A DNA stretch of 64,000 bases from Erythrobacter sp. (GTDB lineage Bacteria > Pseudomonadota > Alphaproteobacteria > Sphingomonadales > Sphingomonadaceae): positions 1 to 64,000 of the forward strand of contig JAILWQ010000004.1 in assembly GCA_025698865.1 (NCBI GenBank), given 5' to 3'. This document shows positions 1 to 9,354 of the stretch, in pieces. The position numbers and the translations under genes are program-made. Numbering within the stretch: the stretch's first letter is position 1; every line of letters begins with the position of its first letter. A model generated the notes under the pieces. It had not been told where the DNA came from, did no database searches, and was given only the letters and a program-made list of their open reading frames with translations.

Positions 1-169
1 CCGCCAGCTCACGCAACCGTTGCCGCAACGCCCCGTCATCCGGCCTCGCCGGCTCGTAACGGATCACCCTGCGGCTCACACCAACCAGACTGCACGCCCG
101 ACGCTCGCTCAGCCCGTGCTGTTCACGGGCATGGGCGACGGCTTCCCGCTTCGCGCCGGGCGTTACCAT
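1..169 (-). CDS. IS3-family transposase OrfB, N-terminal part (runs off the window)
   Basis: The minus-strand reading frame from the ATG at 167-169 gives 56 codons beginning MVTPGAKREAVAHAREQHGL, followed by ERRACSLVGVSRRVIRYEP. This is the characteristic helix-turn-helix-like N terminus of IS3-group OrfB (HTH_21 type), upstream of the DDE integrase core, which would lie to the left of the window. The frame overlaps the end of orfA as usual for a frameshifted OrfAB. Whether the rest of the gene is intact cannot be seen. Even an intact orfB would probably be inactive in cis because orfA is split by the 211-2267 insertion. Confidence 0.8.
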   Translation of the reverse strand, partial: MVTPGAKREAVAHAREQHGLSERRACSLVGVSRRVIRYEPARPDDGALRQRLRELA

Positions 170-210
170 TTTTTTGATGCCAGATCCTTCAGCACCACGT
201 TGTCGAGCAT
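163..210 (-). pseudogene. IS3-family OrfA, C-terminal 15 codons (split from 2268-2486)
   Basis: Starting at the ATG codon read from 210 down to 208, the minus strand reads MLDNVVLKDLASKKW and a TAA stop at 163-165. In IS3-type OrfA proteins this follows directly on a leucine-zipper end of the form RLKKLLAEA, which is found at 2268-2486. The two pieces (73 codons plus 15 codons and a stop) fit exactly in frame, showing that one orfA was opened between them. The split removes the normal link between OrfA and the frameshift to OrfB. Confidence 0.8.
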
Positions 211-926
211 CGGGAAGACAGTGGCTGCTAGGAAGAGGCATAGCCGCAGAAGGACGTGGCGTGCGCGTTTCGCGAATGGACCTCGAACAGGCACTTTCGA
301 AAGAGATGGTAACGGTGGCCGATGATCGCCGCAGTATGAAGCTCAGCGAACATCTTCTTCTTGTGCATCTCAATTTCCACCATAGCCGAAAAGCTACCAA
401 TCCCTGCCTGCTGTCGTTGACCCGCGACCAGCATCTCGCGGATTTCCTCGGAGGTCGCGGATCGACACGTGGACGCACCCTTTCGGTATTCGAGAAGTTC
501 GAGAGCCCGCCGCAGCAAGATGGTTCGGCAATGGGTATAACCAGCCATCAATTTAGGCACTGGCTCAATACCCTAGCGCAGGCTGGCGGGCTGGATCAGG
601 CCTTGGTGGCCCGATGGTCCGGCCGAGACGATATCCAGCAGAACAGTGAATACGATCATTTGACCGGTCTTGAGATTGCCGAACGATTTCGAGGTATGAT
701 GGATGAAGGGAAAATACAGGGAGCACTTGCCGACCTACACGATCGAAAGGAACCGGCAGATCGAGCATCCTTTCGCGATTCCGTGCTCGCCACGGCGCAC
801 GTAACGGACATTGGGCTCTGTGACCTCGACTGGATCAGTTCTACCTGCCCAGAATTCCAAGCTTGCGAGACCTGCGAGTTCTGTCTGATCGAAAAAGGCA
901 ACGAAGAGCCGCGTCTACCACGGTGA
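211..926 (+). pseudogene. Large tyrosine recombinase (integrase C), C-terminal part, displaced upstream of its own N-terminal part
   Basis: The frame carries the catalytic end of a tyrosine recombinase: ITSHQFRHWLNT (HxxR box, His codon at 546, Arg at 555) and NSEYDHLTG with the nucleophilic Tyr at 651-653, then a Cys-rich tail (STCPEFQACETCEFCLIEKG) and TGA at 924-926. Read alone, its only ATG starts (174, 177) lie in the antisense of the IS. Joined after 2267 it continues integrase C (1196-2267) exactly in frame, restoring 595 codons with Arg240, His470, Arg473 and Tyr505. The order C-terminus first, N-terminus second is a circular permutation. In its present position it is probably not expressed as an active enzyme. 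Confidence 0.75.
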
Positions 927-942
927 CCGTGAGAGAGACCTA

Positions 943-1203
943 ACCGAGCCTGTCGGCACCTGCGGTAATCACAGCTTCTGCAACGTCAGCGCGGCACCGT
1001 TGGCGTGTTACACCTGTCCTATGTTTCAACCTTGGATGGATGGACCTCACGATCTGGTCTTGGAGAGCTTATTGAGGAGAAGGGAAAAGAGTGTGGAGCA
1101 GGGACTTAATCAGAAGGTGATCGCAATGAACGATCACGTCATCATCGAAGTTGCAGGCGTAATCCAGCGCATCGCTGACAAGCGCGCGGAGCTGTATGGC
1201 TGA
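943..1203 (+). pseudogene. Integrase B, C-terminal remnant with Cys-rich tail
   Basis: An open frame from the stop at 940-942 to TGA at 1201-1203 encodes about 86 residues with GTCGNHSFCN, then ACYTCPMFQPW and MDGPHDLVLESLL. Large phage-type integrases of multi-integrase modules commonly end in such a cysteine-containing tail, so this is read as the last part of an integrase whose catalytic core is missing. Its stop overlaps the start of integrase C by eight bases (ATGGCTGA), an operon-like coupling. The N-terminal 196 residues of an integrase that could be its other end lie on the opposite strand at 2548-3138. That they are the same gene is inference from module order and not shown directly. 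Confidence 0.6.
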
Positions 1204-2267
1204 GCGGCTAGTTACCCGGCCCGAGCGCAACGCGCTCGAACGGTTGGAGGTATTCATCGCGGAGGCTCGCTACGATTGTGCCGCATTCGGCACCAACCTC
1301 GAATGGGACAAGGCAGACTGGGATGTAACGACGTATTGTCCACGACCGGTGAGCAAGGCGGCTCAGAAGGCGGTCCTCTACTTCACCACGCATGCTAATG
1401 GAGAGGCGAAAAGCATCGAGGGTAGAGTGGCCATGGCCGAGCCCTTCGCCGGTTTCATCAAGGCTCTCATCCGCAGAAAGCAGGATAGTCGACCCCAGGG
1501 AGACGGGCCACTCAGCCGCATCATTAACGCTGCGCGGGATCTCCACGATCAACTCGGTGATCGTGGGCATGACCCGGTCCGCTTGACGCACGCGGATTTT
1601 GCGGCGGCTGTCGTTGCGGTTCAGAAGCGCTCATCCCCGACGACCGCTTACAGGCTAGGTTGCGCGCTCCAGACGATCGCGGACACGATTGATCGGCACG
1701 GCCTGTCGGCCTCTCGCCTTAACTGGCGCAACCCCTTAAAGCGCCAGACCAACGCGCTCAGCCGGATCAGCAAACACGCGAACGATGCGCGCGAGAGCAA
1801 GCTGCCAACGTCCGATGTGCTCGACGAACTGGCCCGTCTTTCGCACTTGGTGACAGACCCCAGTGATGTGGTCTGCATGAGCGTAATCAAACTGCTTCAC
1901 TGCGCGCCTTGGCGCATTGGGGAGGTGCTTGCCCTCCATGCCGATTGCGAGGTCGAGGAACAGAAAGTCGACGAGAATGGCCCTGTTTTTGAGCGGGATG
2001 GCAAGCCACTCATGCGCTACGGCCTGCGATACTGGAAGGAGAAGTCCTCCGACTCTGACGTAAAATGGATCCCGACTGTGATGGTCGATGTTGCTCGCAG
2101 CGCGATCGCGGACATTCGACGTCATACCGAGCCGGCAAGGGAACTCGCACGCTGGTTGGAAGAACATCCGGGCCGCGCATGGCTCCCAGGCCCCGATCTA
2201 GGTCCGTGGCAGACCTATTCCATTATGGAAGTCGCTAAGATGTTCGGAATGGAAGGCCGCTTCGGCT
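1196..2267 (+). pseudogene. Large tyrosine recombinase (integrase C), N-terminal 357 codons
   Basis: Starts at ATG 1196, overlapping the end of the integrase B remnant. The frame has an N-terminal SAM-like core-binding region and the first catalytic block HCAPWRIGEVLALHAD with the conserved Arg at residue 240. It then runs through a predicted helix-turn-helix-like stretch (EVAKMFGME) into IS DNA at 2268. In the present arrangement translation would continue into antisense IS sequence and stop at 2389, giving a 397-aa protein without HxxR or Tyr, so it should be inactive. Joining 2267 to 211 restores the missing half in frame. Long integrases of this kind are found as consecutive genes in three-integrase islands and in Tn554-like elements. 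Confidence 0.75.
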
Positions 2268-2486
2268 CGCCTCGGCCAGCAGCTTCTTCAGCCGACTGTT
2301 CTCCTGCTCGAGTGTCCGCAACCGCCGGGCATCGGACACCTCCAGACCGCCGAACTTCGACTTCCACTTGTAGAACGTGGCGGAACTGATCCCGTGACGG
2401 CGGCACACTTCCGCTGTCGGCATCCCAGCCTCCTGCTCCTTCAAAACCGCGATGATCTGCTCTTCGCTGAACCTGCTTCGTTTCAT
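2268..2486 (-). pseudogene. IS3-family transposase OrfA, first 73 codons (split)
   Basis: Begins MKRSRFSEEQIIAVLKEQEA and contains the helix-turn-helix of IS3 OrfA (AEVCRRHGISSATFYKWKSK) and the leucine-zipper region (LEQENSRLKKLLAEA). The zipper is where OrfA joins its last 15 codons at 210-163. The insertion at 2268 cuts the gene here; translation from this part alone would run into integrase DNA and stop at 2235. The preserved sequence suggests a recent interruption. Confidence 0.85.
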
Positions 2487-2550
2487 TCTCGTCCGACTCC
2501 TTTGCGTCGGACTCTACCAAAAACCGGTCACATTTCAGGGGAGCACGTCA
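2268..2550 (-). mobile_element. IS3-family element, right part with terminal inverted repeat
   Basis: The minus strand begins at 2550 with TGACGTGCTCCCCTGAAA, which looks like the terminal inverted repeat of IS3-family elements (TGA start), followed by a short leader and orfA at 2486. The element is inserted in integrase B: the minus-strand coding sequence of that gene meets the IS end exactly at 2550/2551. The other end of the IS and any target duplication are outside the window. Confidence 0.8.
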
Positions 2551-3138
2551 GCTGCATTTCACTCGGGCTGATCGCAGTGCAGAGGTCAAACTGGCAACCT
2601 CTTGCGCATCAAGGGGTCCTTTGGTTGGATCCTTTGATCGAACAGCCTGTCCTTTGGCGTTGCCGCCGATGACAATATCGCCGAGTTTGTCCGCAACCTC
2701 AGTTGAGAAGTGACTATGGCCCTGTGCTGCGCACCAGCGGTAAAGTTGCCGAGAGTAGTGAAGCTGCCATTGCTGCTCCTTACTGAGAGACGCTCGTGCT
2801 TCACTGAAAGCTAGATACGGAATTTCTACGCATTTCTCGTCGGCTTCTTTGAACGCTGGCGTTCGGGTGAGAACCGCCACGAAACTGAACGAGTTAAAAA
2901 CACTCATCGGGGACTGAGTTGTAACAAGCCAAGCGAAGTAACGTTTGAAACTCGCCCGCAACTCCTCATCGGTGATTGCGTGAAGTGCCCAGTCCAACGT
3001 CAATTTCGTCGTAGGCTCGTTTAGAGACCATCGTTCACCAGAGATATCCACTGGCATACCGCGCCGATCGATAACGACGGAAGACAGACTAGCGTCGCTA
3101 GAGTGAGATAGGTGACTTTTATTTGCAGCGCGGCTCAT
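2548..3138 (-). pseudogene. Integrase B, N-terminal 196 residues, truncated by the IS
   Basis: Starts at ATG (plus 3136-3138) overlapping the integrase A stop as ATGA, so the two were translationally coupled. The 196 residues contain no catalytic tyrosine-recombinase motifs and correspond to an N-terminal core-binding region. They include SFKRYFAWLVTTQSP and SKEQQWQLHYSRQLYRWC. The last native codons are followed directly by TGA at 2548-2550, which is supplied by the first three bases of the IS terminal repeat. The catalytic part is missing here. An integrase C-terminal remnant at 943-1203, on the other strand, is a candidate for its lost end. Assignment as an integrase rests mainly on position between two other integrases. 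Confidence 0.65.
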
Positions 3139-4331
3139 GTGACGATCTCCGAGAGATTTCGTTGCATTCCCATGAGAAGCTGCGACGCTTGGCGTTCAAT
3201 TTCTCGCTGTGAGTATTTGACCGACTGCTGAGAGGTCTTCGTCCATCCCATGATATAGTTGTTCACCTGCTGAGCGAGCGCGTCTTTCAGTCCCCGTTCC
3301 TTCGCATTTGCCATAAACCGGTCGTTCCAGGTGTGGCGTAGAACGTGCGTGGAGAAATCGGAGGGGAAGTCGTCCGGGAAGCGCTCCCTGATGACAACGA
3401 ACATATCGTAGACGCTAGCCAGCGAAAGCGGCTGACCGTTGCGGCTTTCTAGGACGATGAAGGGTGACTTCTTGGCGCCCGGCACCTGAGAGCGATGCGT
3501 GGTGATGTAGGTATGGATGGTCTGAGCAAGTAACGTGCTTATCGGCAATGTCCTGCCAGCCGTCTTTACGAGTGGCTGATCCTTTCGAGGATCGCTGGGA
3601 TCTCCAGGGTTTGGTTCGATTGTGATCCTGGGGTTCTGATGCAAATGCACGTGGTTGGCCTTCAAGACCAACGATTCTGCTCGCCGTATCCCGAGCTCGT
3701 AGAAGAGCAGGAACAGCATGAAGTTGCGGTAACGCGTCTCCGCGTAGAATGGATTTTCGGGCGAGTCTGGTCTGACGATCTCGAACAGCCGGACTTGCTG
3801 CTCCTCGGTCAGCCCGAGCCGCACTTTACCGGCGCCCTTTCGTTTAAGCGCCTTCAGCTGCTTTTCGATCTGCTGAAACCGTTGGTTGATGGCCGGGACG
3901 CGCGGGTCATCTATCTTCATGGCCTGCGCAACGCCGGTCGCCCGCCAGCGGATATACTCTGTTACCCAGTCTACCCGGTTGGCCTGCGTATCGCCGAGCA
4001 CACTGCCGGGCAGGACCTGGTCGCCAACAATTACCTTCTTGCGCTTGCTCTCGCCTAATGCCGTCGCAAGGCTTTCGATCTCAGCTTGGCTGAAAAGATC
4101 ACCACTTCCAAAACGCTCGTCGATGTCGATCAGACAAGCTTCGGCCCACTCTAGGAAAAGACCGATAGCTCCCACGCGGCTTTTGGTGGAGTTGATCGAT
4201 TTGGTCCGGTGGTATGCGAGGCTGAAGTCAACGACGTCGAGAACTGGCAGTTCGGTGTCACATTCAACCAGCAGGGGGAAGCGCTCGCCACTCTCTAGGC
4301 GGATGGCTTTGGTGCGGTAGATCGTCTGCAT
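3135..4331 (-). CDS. Tyrosine recombinase (integrase A), apparently intact
   Basis: The 398-residue protein has the tyrosine-recombinase catalytic set: Arg in FYELGIRRAESLVL, HVLRHTWNDRF (HxxR) and a C-terminal GWTKTSQQSVKYSQRE containing the probable nucleophilic Tyr in the VKYS context. It is the first gene of a minus-strand pair whose second member, integrase B, overlaps it by four bases and is destroyed by an IS. Three successive large recombinases of this sort define GInt-type islands and resemble the TnpA/TnpB pair of Tn554-like transposons, which move through circular intermediates. Function in this locus is doubtful because its partners are broken. The family assignment is firm, the exact element type is inference. 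Confidence 0.85.
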   Translation of the reverse strand: MQTIYRTKAIRLESGERFPLLVECDTELPVLDVVDFSLAYHRTKSINSTKSRVGAIGLFLEWAEACLIDIDERFGSGDLFSQAEIESLATALGESKRKKVIVGDQVLPGSVLGDTQANRVDWVTEYIRWRATGVAQAMKIDDPRVPAINQRFQQIEKQLKALKRKGAGKVRLGLTEEQQVRLFEIVRPDSPENPFYAETRYRNFMLFLLFYELGIRRAESLVLKANHVHLHQNPRITIEPNPGDPSDPRKDQPLVKTAGRTLPISTLLAQTIHTYITTHRSQVPGAKKSPFIVLESRNGQPLSLASVYDMFVVIRERFPDDFPSDFSTHVLRHTWNDRFMANAKERGLKDALAQQVNNYIMGWTKTSQQSVKYSQREIERQASQLLMGMQRNLSEIVT

Positions 4332-4567
4332 TGATGTTCCCCCAATGTTCCGAATGACATGGGAGATTCATCACTGAACTTCAAGCGCTTGTTGGAAATG
4401 TCCCAGTCAAAGACATAATACGTGAAGGGCTCCCCACAGTTACACCTGCAGGAAGCCCTTACTCAATCAATCTGATGCCGATGAATTAGTTACGGTATGA
4501 ATCTCGCGTTTCTGCAATGAACCAATAACTTAACTAGGTTTTGTTACAGAAAGAGAGATACCCCTAA
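4332..4567. other. Intergenic boundary between integrase region and ssb, with an inverted repeat
   Basis: This 236-base stretch is clearly more AT-rich than the DNA to its right and holds no convincing gene. It contains a 7-bp inverted repeat, AAGGGCT at 4425-4431 and AGCCCTT at 4454-4460, separated by 22 bases. As the leader of integrase A and the last DNA before the core gene ssb, it is the likely right edge of the mobile region and could contain its attachment site. No matching repeat from the left edge is visible, so this is inference. Confidence 0.4.
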
Positions 4568-5092
4568 CTAGAACGGAATGTCGTCGTCGAGGTCGTCGTA
4601 GTTCGAGCCGCCGCCCGAACCGCCCGAACCCTGATTGCCGCCGCCGCTGCGCCAGTCGCCGCCGCCGCCCGAGGACTGGCCGCCGCCGCCCTGATTCCAG
4701 CCGCCACCACCGCCGCCGCGCTGGCCGCCGCTGCCGCCGCCCGGGCCGTCTAGCATGGTCAACGTCCCGTTGAAGCCGCGCAGCACGACTTCGGTGCTGT
4801 AGCGGTCCTGACCGTTCTGGTCCTGCCACTTGCGGGTCTGGAGCTGGCCTTCGATGAAAACCTTACTGCCCTTCTTGAGGTAGTTCTCGCAGACATTGAT
4901 CAGGCCTTCGGAAAAGATCGCCACCGTGTGCCATTCGGTGCGTTCCTGACGCTCGCCGGTATTGCGATCCTTCCATTGTTCGCTGGTCGCGATGCGCAGA
5001 TTGCACACCTTTCCGCCGTTCTGGAAACTGCGGACCTCCGGGTCCTGCCCCAAATTTCCGATCAGCATGACTTTGTTGAGGCTTCCGGCCAT
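4568..5092 (-). CDS. ssb: Single-stranded DNA-binding protein
   Basis: The 174-residue protein begins [20 protein letters not shown], the standard start of bacterial SSB. It has an OB-fold over about residues 1-110, a long glycine-rich linker rich in GGG, GQ and SGG runs, and the acidic tip DDDIPF that recruits replication and repair proteins. The start at 5092 is chosen because it gives the conserved N terminus; longer readings upstream only overlap feoB in another frame. It coats single-stranded DNA during replication, recombination and repair. It sits downstream of feoB on the same strand, but a hairpin at 5113-5142 separates them, so independent transcription is likely. Confidence 0.97.
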   Translation of the reverse strand: MAGSLNKVMLIGNLGQDPEVRSFQNGGKVCNLRIATSEQWKDRNTGERQERTEWHTVAIFSEGLINVCENYLKKGSKVFIEGQLQTRKWQDQNGQDRYSTEVVLRGFNGTLTMLDGPGGGSGGQRGGGGGGWNQGGGGQSSGGGGDWRSGGGNQGSGGSGGGSNYDDLDDDIPF

Positions 5093-5112
5093 CGATTCGT
5101 CCCTTCGTAATT

Positions 5113-5142
5113 GTTGCCGCGGCCTAACGAACGGGCGGCAAC
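5113..5142 (-). terminator. Hairpin between feoB and ssb
   Basis: GTTGCCGC at 5113-5120 pairs perfectly with GCGGCAAC at 5135-5142 around a 14-base loop. On the minus strand it follows the feoB stop and precedes ssb; the bases after it (AATTACG) are only weakly T-rich. It may be a terminator for feoAB or a structured ssb leader. Confidence 0.45.
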
Positions 5143-5175
5143 CGGACCAGTGCCGAATTTGCCAATCCGGGAAAG

Positions 5176-7058
<1,883 letters not shown>

Positions 7059-7062
<4 letters not shown>

Positions 7063-7313
7063 GCCGCTTTGGCTTCCGTCGGATCGACCTCGATGGCCAG
7101 AGCGTGGGCCCTGCGGATCGCGATCGTCATCCGGCCAAGCCGGAGTGCCAGCGGATCGCGCGCGCCGAAGACGCCGCGATGGGTGACAGTCACCTCCGCC
7201 CCCTCGTCCACGCCGAGCGCCCGCAACCGCTTGGCCTCGTCGGCGACGATCGCGGACCAGTCGACCGCGCGAATGGTCGCGGACCGTCCGGTGTCGAGTG
7301 CATCGAGCGTCAT
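7059..7313 (-). CDS. feoA: Ferrous iron transport protein FeoA
   Basis: The 84-residue cytoplasmic protein (start ATG at plus 7311-7313) has the SH3-like FeoA fold signature: [15 protein letters not shown], then [15 protein letters not shown]. FeoA supports FeoB-mediated Fe(II) uptake. The start is chosen by family length; longer frames run into the COQ9 gene on the same strand. The stop overlaps the feoB start. A candidate Fur box is 33 bases upstream of the start. Confidence 0.92.
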
Positions 7314-7345
7314 GCGGCGGGCTTTACGGGGAAACGCCCCCGATC

Positions 7346-7360
7346 TGCAACCGATTATCA
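7346..7360 (-). promoter_or_regulatory. Fur-like box upstream of feoAB
   Basis: The minus strand reads TGATAAT C GGTTGCA; the left half matches the 7-1-7 Fur consensus half-site TGATAAT perfectly, and three of seven positions match on the right. It lies between the COQ9 gene and feoA, where an iron-responsive operator is expected. Confidence 0.45.
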
Positions 7361-7372
7361 GTAGCGGAAAAT

Positions 7373-8059
7373 CTAGCGCGCCGGATAGCGCAGACGGCCG
7401 AGAAAGCGGGTCACGCTGAAGCTCTCGCGTTCCGGGTTCAGCCACTTCGCCTTGGTTTTCTCGAACCGCATGACCCCTTCGATCCGCCGGTCGAGGAAAG
7501 CGCGCGTTTCGGCCTTGTCCTCGCTCTCGTCGCCGACGAAGACCGAGAGGGTGGCGCCGTAGATCGAGGCGAGGATCGCACGCTTGGTGTAGTGATTGTA
7601 ATCGGTCGCCGTGTCTCCGGCGAGACGCCACATCACATCGGCGCTGTGCCATCCGGTCTTCAGCGCCCGCGCGGCGTTCTGCGGCATCGCCATGATGGCC
7701 AGCGCACGGCGCAACGCTTCTTCCTGTCCGCGCACCGCGTCGAGCCGGAACTGCACGAGGCTGCGAATGCGTTCCCGTATCGGCTTCGTCGCCATTTCCG
7801 CCAGCGGCAGGGTGGCGGCCATCTCGATATCGATCGCCTCGATCCAGGCGCCGATCATGTCCATCGCCCGCCCGCCGGTGGCCGTGGAGGAAAACGCCAG
7901 CCGCGCCACGTCGCCATCGACGCCGGCCTGCCGCGACGCCATCTCGAGCGCTTCGTCGCTCCAGCCGTCGAACACCGCCGCATCGGCAACCAGTGGCGCG
8001 AGATGCAGCCGCAATTCGTCCAGCGTCATGTCCGCCGGGCTGATCGCGTTCTCGCTCAC
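7373..8059 (-). CDS. COQ9 family protein (ubiquinone biosynthesis)
   Basis: The 228-residue protein belongs to the COQ9 family, a TetR-like helical fold that binds isoprenoid lipid and supports the COQ7-type hydroxylation step of ubiquinone synthesis. Family-typical sequence includes AAVFDGWSDEALEMA near the N terminus and WRLAGDTATDYNHYTKRAIL in the C-terminal half. The start is GTG at plus 8057-8059, overlapping the stop of the upstream ankyrin gene (GTGA), so the two are coupled. A longer ATG start is not available in frame without entering that gene. The distal feoAB genes are on the same strand 60 bases on. Confidence 0.85.
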   Translation of the reverse strand: MSENAISPADMTLDELRLHLAPLVADAAVFDGWSDEALEMASRQAGVDGDVARLAFSSTATGGRAMDMIGAWIEAIDIEMAATLPLAEMATKPIRERIRSLVQFRLDAVRGQEEALRRALAIMAMPQNAARALKTGWHSADVMWRLAGDTATDYNHYTKRAILASIYGATLSVFVGDESEDKAETRAFLDRRIEGVMRFEKTKAKWLNPERESFSVTRFLGRLRYPAR

Positions 8060-8661
8060 CGCAGTTCCGGGCCGTAGCTTCGGGATTCGCCCTCGCCATC
8101 CTGCTTGCCGCTGTCGAGCGCCTCCAGCAGTTGCGTGTTGCCGCTTGCCAGCTCCGCATAGTCGCGCGCCGACCGGCCCGAATTGTCGTTGCGATCGGGA
8201 TTGGCACCCGCCTTCACCAGCAGACGGATCATTTCCGGATCGCGCCGGTGGATCGCCGCAATGAGCGGCGTCTCGCCCGAGGAATTGGTCACGTCGACCC
8301 GCGCGCCGGCCTTCACCAGCGCCTCGACCCCCTCAACGAAGCCGAGGCTGGCCGCGATCTGGAGCGGGGTGGTGCCGTTCTTGTCCTCGATATTGGGATT
8401 GGCGCCCTTGGCGGTCAGGAAGCGGATCCACACCGCATCGCGCCGCTGCGTCACGATATGGAGCGCGCTTTCCCCGCTGGTGATGTCGCGGGTGTTGACG
8501 ACGATGCTGCCCGGCTGGGACAGCGCCTTGGTCACCACGTCGCCATCGCGGTCGCGCACGGCCTTGAGAAATTCGTATCCGGGGGAAAAGCCCTGGGCGG
8601 CAACGGGCAGGGGTGCCAGCACCGAGGCCAGCAGAGCCGTCGAAACGATAATCGCGCGCAT
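8056..8661 (-). CDS. Secreted ankyrin-repeat protein
   Basis: The 201-residue protein has a Sec signal peptide (MRAIIVSTALLASVLAPLP, cleaved near AAA-like VAAQG) and about four ankyrin repeats, recognisable by ESALHIVTQRRD, GTTPLQIAASLG, GETPLIAAIHRRD and NSGRSARDYAELA. Ankyrin repeats mediate protein-protein contact; the partner in the periplasm is unknown. The start at 8661 gives the signal peptide; the longer open frame upstream is antisense to the Sco gene. It is coupled to COQ9 by a four-base overlap, but a functional link is not evident. Confidence 0.85.
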   Translation of the reverse strand: MRAIIVSTALLASVLAPLPVAAQGFSPGYEFLKAVRDRDGDVVTKALSQPGSIVVNTRDITSGESALHIVTQRRDAVWIRFLTAKGANPNIEDKNGTTPLQIAASLGFVEGVEALVKAGARVDVTNSSGETPLIAAIHRRDPEMIRLLVKAGANPDRNDNSGRSARDYAELASGNTQLLEALDSGKQDGEGESRSYGPELR

Positions 8662-8736
8662 CACGCCTGTAATCCTTCGTGTCTTTTTGCGCCAGTCGGG
8701 GCAGCGACCCCCTTGCTCCCGCCCGGTTAGCAGACC

Positions 8737-9354
8737 ATGAACCGCGATGCCATGCCCCGCATCCCCGTCATCGCCTCGCTCGCCCTTCCTCTCGCTCTCG
8801 CGCTCGCCGCCTGCGGCAGCGATGCGCCGTCCGATCCGCCCCCGCTCGAAGGCGCGGCGCTCGGCGGCGATTTCACGCTGACGAGCGAGGACGGCAAACC
8901 GGTCAGCTGGAACGATTTCGACGGCAAGTACCGCACGATCTATTTCGGCTACGCCTTCTGTCCCGATATCTGCCCGACCGACAATCAGCGTGCGATGGCC
9001 GGCCTCAAGCTGTTCGCGAAAGACAATCCCGAGCGCGCCGCCAAGGTCCAGCCGCTGTTCGTCAGCGTCGATCCCGAGCGCGACACACCGCAGGTGCTGA
9101 CCCAGTTCACCGATGCCTTCCATCCGCGCCTCATCGGGATGACCGGCGAACCCGACAATCTCGAACGGATCGCGAAAACCTTCGGCGTCACCTTCCACGT
9201 GCCCGAGGAAAGCGAGCGTGGCGATGGCGGCTATCTGGTCGACCACTCCACGGTGACGCTGCTGTTCGATCCCGAGGGCAAGCCGCTGGCCACCCTGCCG
9301 ACCGATCTCGGTCCCGAGGCAGTCGCGGCGGAGCTGGAAAAATGGGTTCGCTGA
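8737..9354 (+). CDS. SCO1/SenC family lipoprotein (copper chaperone for cytochrome oxidase)
   Basis: The 205-residue protein has a lipoprotein signal ending LALALAAC|G, then a thioredoxin-like SCO domain. The copper-binding CxxxC is present as FCPDICPT and the distal His as VDHST. SCO proteins deliver copper or act as thiol reductase for the CuA site of cytochrome c oxidase in the periplasm. ATG 8737 is used; ATG 8752 would also keep the signal peptide. It overlaps the next gene by 13 bases and begins a run of plus-strand genes to ribE, divergent from the ankyrin gene. Confidence 0.92.
   Translation: MNRDAMPRIPVIASLALPLALALAACGSDAPSDPPPLEGAALGGDFTLTSEDGKPVSWNDFDGKYRTIYFGYAFCPDICPTDNQRAMAGLKLFAKDNPERAAKVQPLFVSVDPERDTPQVLTQFTDAFHPRLIGMTGEPDNLERIAKTFGVTFHVPEESERGDGGYLVDHSTVTLLFDPEGKPLATLPTDLGPEAVAAELEKWVR

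Larger units (their letters stand above)
1..210 (-). mobile_element. IS3-family element, left part (orfB start and orfA tail), interrupted at 210
   Basis: On the minus strand this stretch carries the last 15 codons of an IS3-type orfA (ending LDNVVLKDLASKKW then TAA at 163-165), a run of seven A residues (plus-strand T at 169-175) that is the usual place for programmed frameshifting, and the start of orfB (ATG at 167-169). The other part of the same element is at 2268-2550. Joining 210 to 2268 restores an 88-codon orfA with no base lost or gained. The left terminus of the IS lies outside the window. IS3-family elements normally make an OrfAB transposase by frameshifting on such an A run. Confidence 0.85.
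211..2267. mobile_element. 2,057-bp segment inserted in IS orfA; circularly permuted integrase unit
   Basis: Removing 211-2267 restores an intact IS3 orfA; closing 2267 onto 211 restores an intact integrase C gene. Both junctions share the trinucleotide TCG (210-212 and 2267-2269), so the exchange point is ambiguous within three bases. The segment thus behaves as a small circle carrying the end of integrase B and all of integrase C, opened within integrase C and joined into the IS. Integration of a circular intermediate by reciprocal recombination is the simplest reading. A misassembly across a repeated IS would look similar and cannot be excluded from sequence alone. Confidence 0.6.

Noticed and set aside
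174..210. ATG codons at 174 and 177 as the start of a 250-aa integrase gene
   Set aside because: These codons and the next 10 are antisense to the IS orfA; native integrase codons begin only at 211.
2235..4331. Classification of the three integrases as a RIT (recombinase-in-trio) element
   Set aside because: The C protein (595 aa restored) is much larger than RIT recombinases, so a GInt- or Tn554-like module fits better.
4600..4740. Glycine-codon repeats as a CRISPR or tandem repeat
   Set aside because: They encode the low-complexity linker of SSB; units are irregular and there are no spacers.
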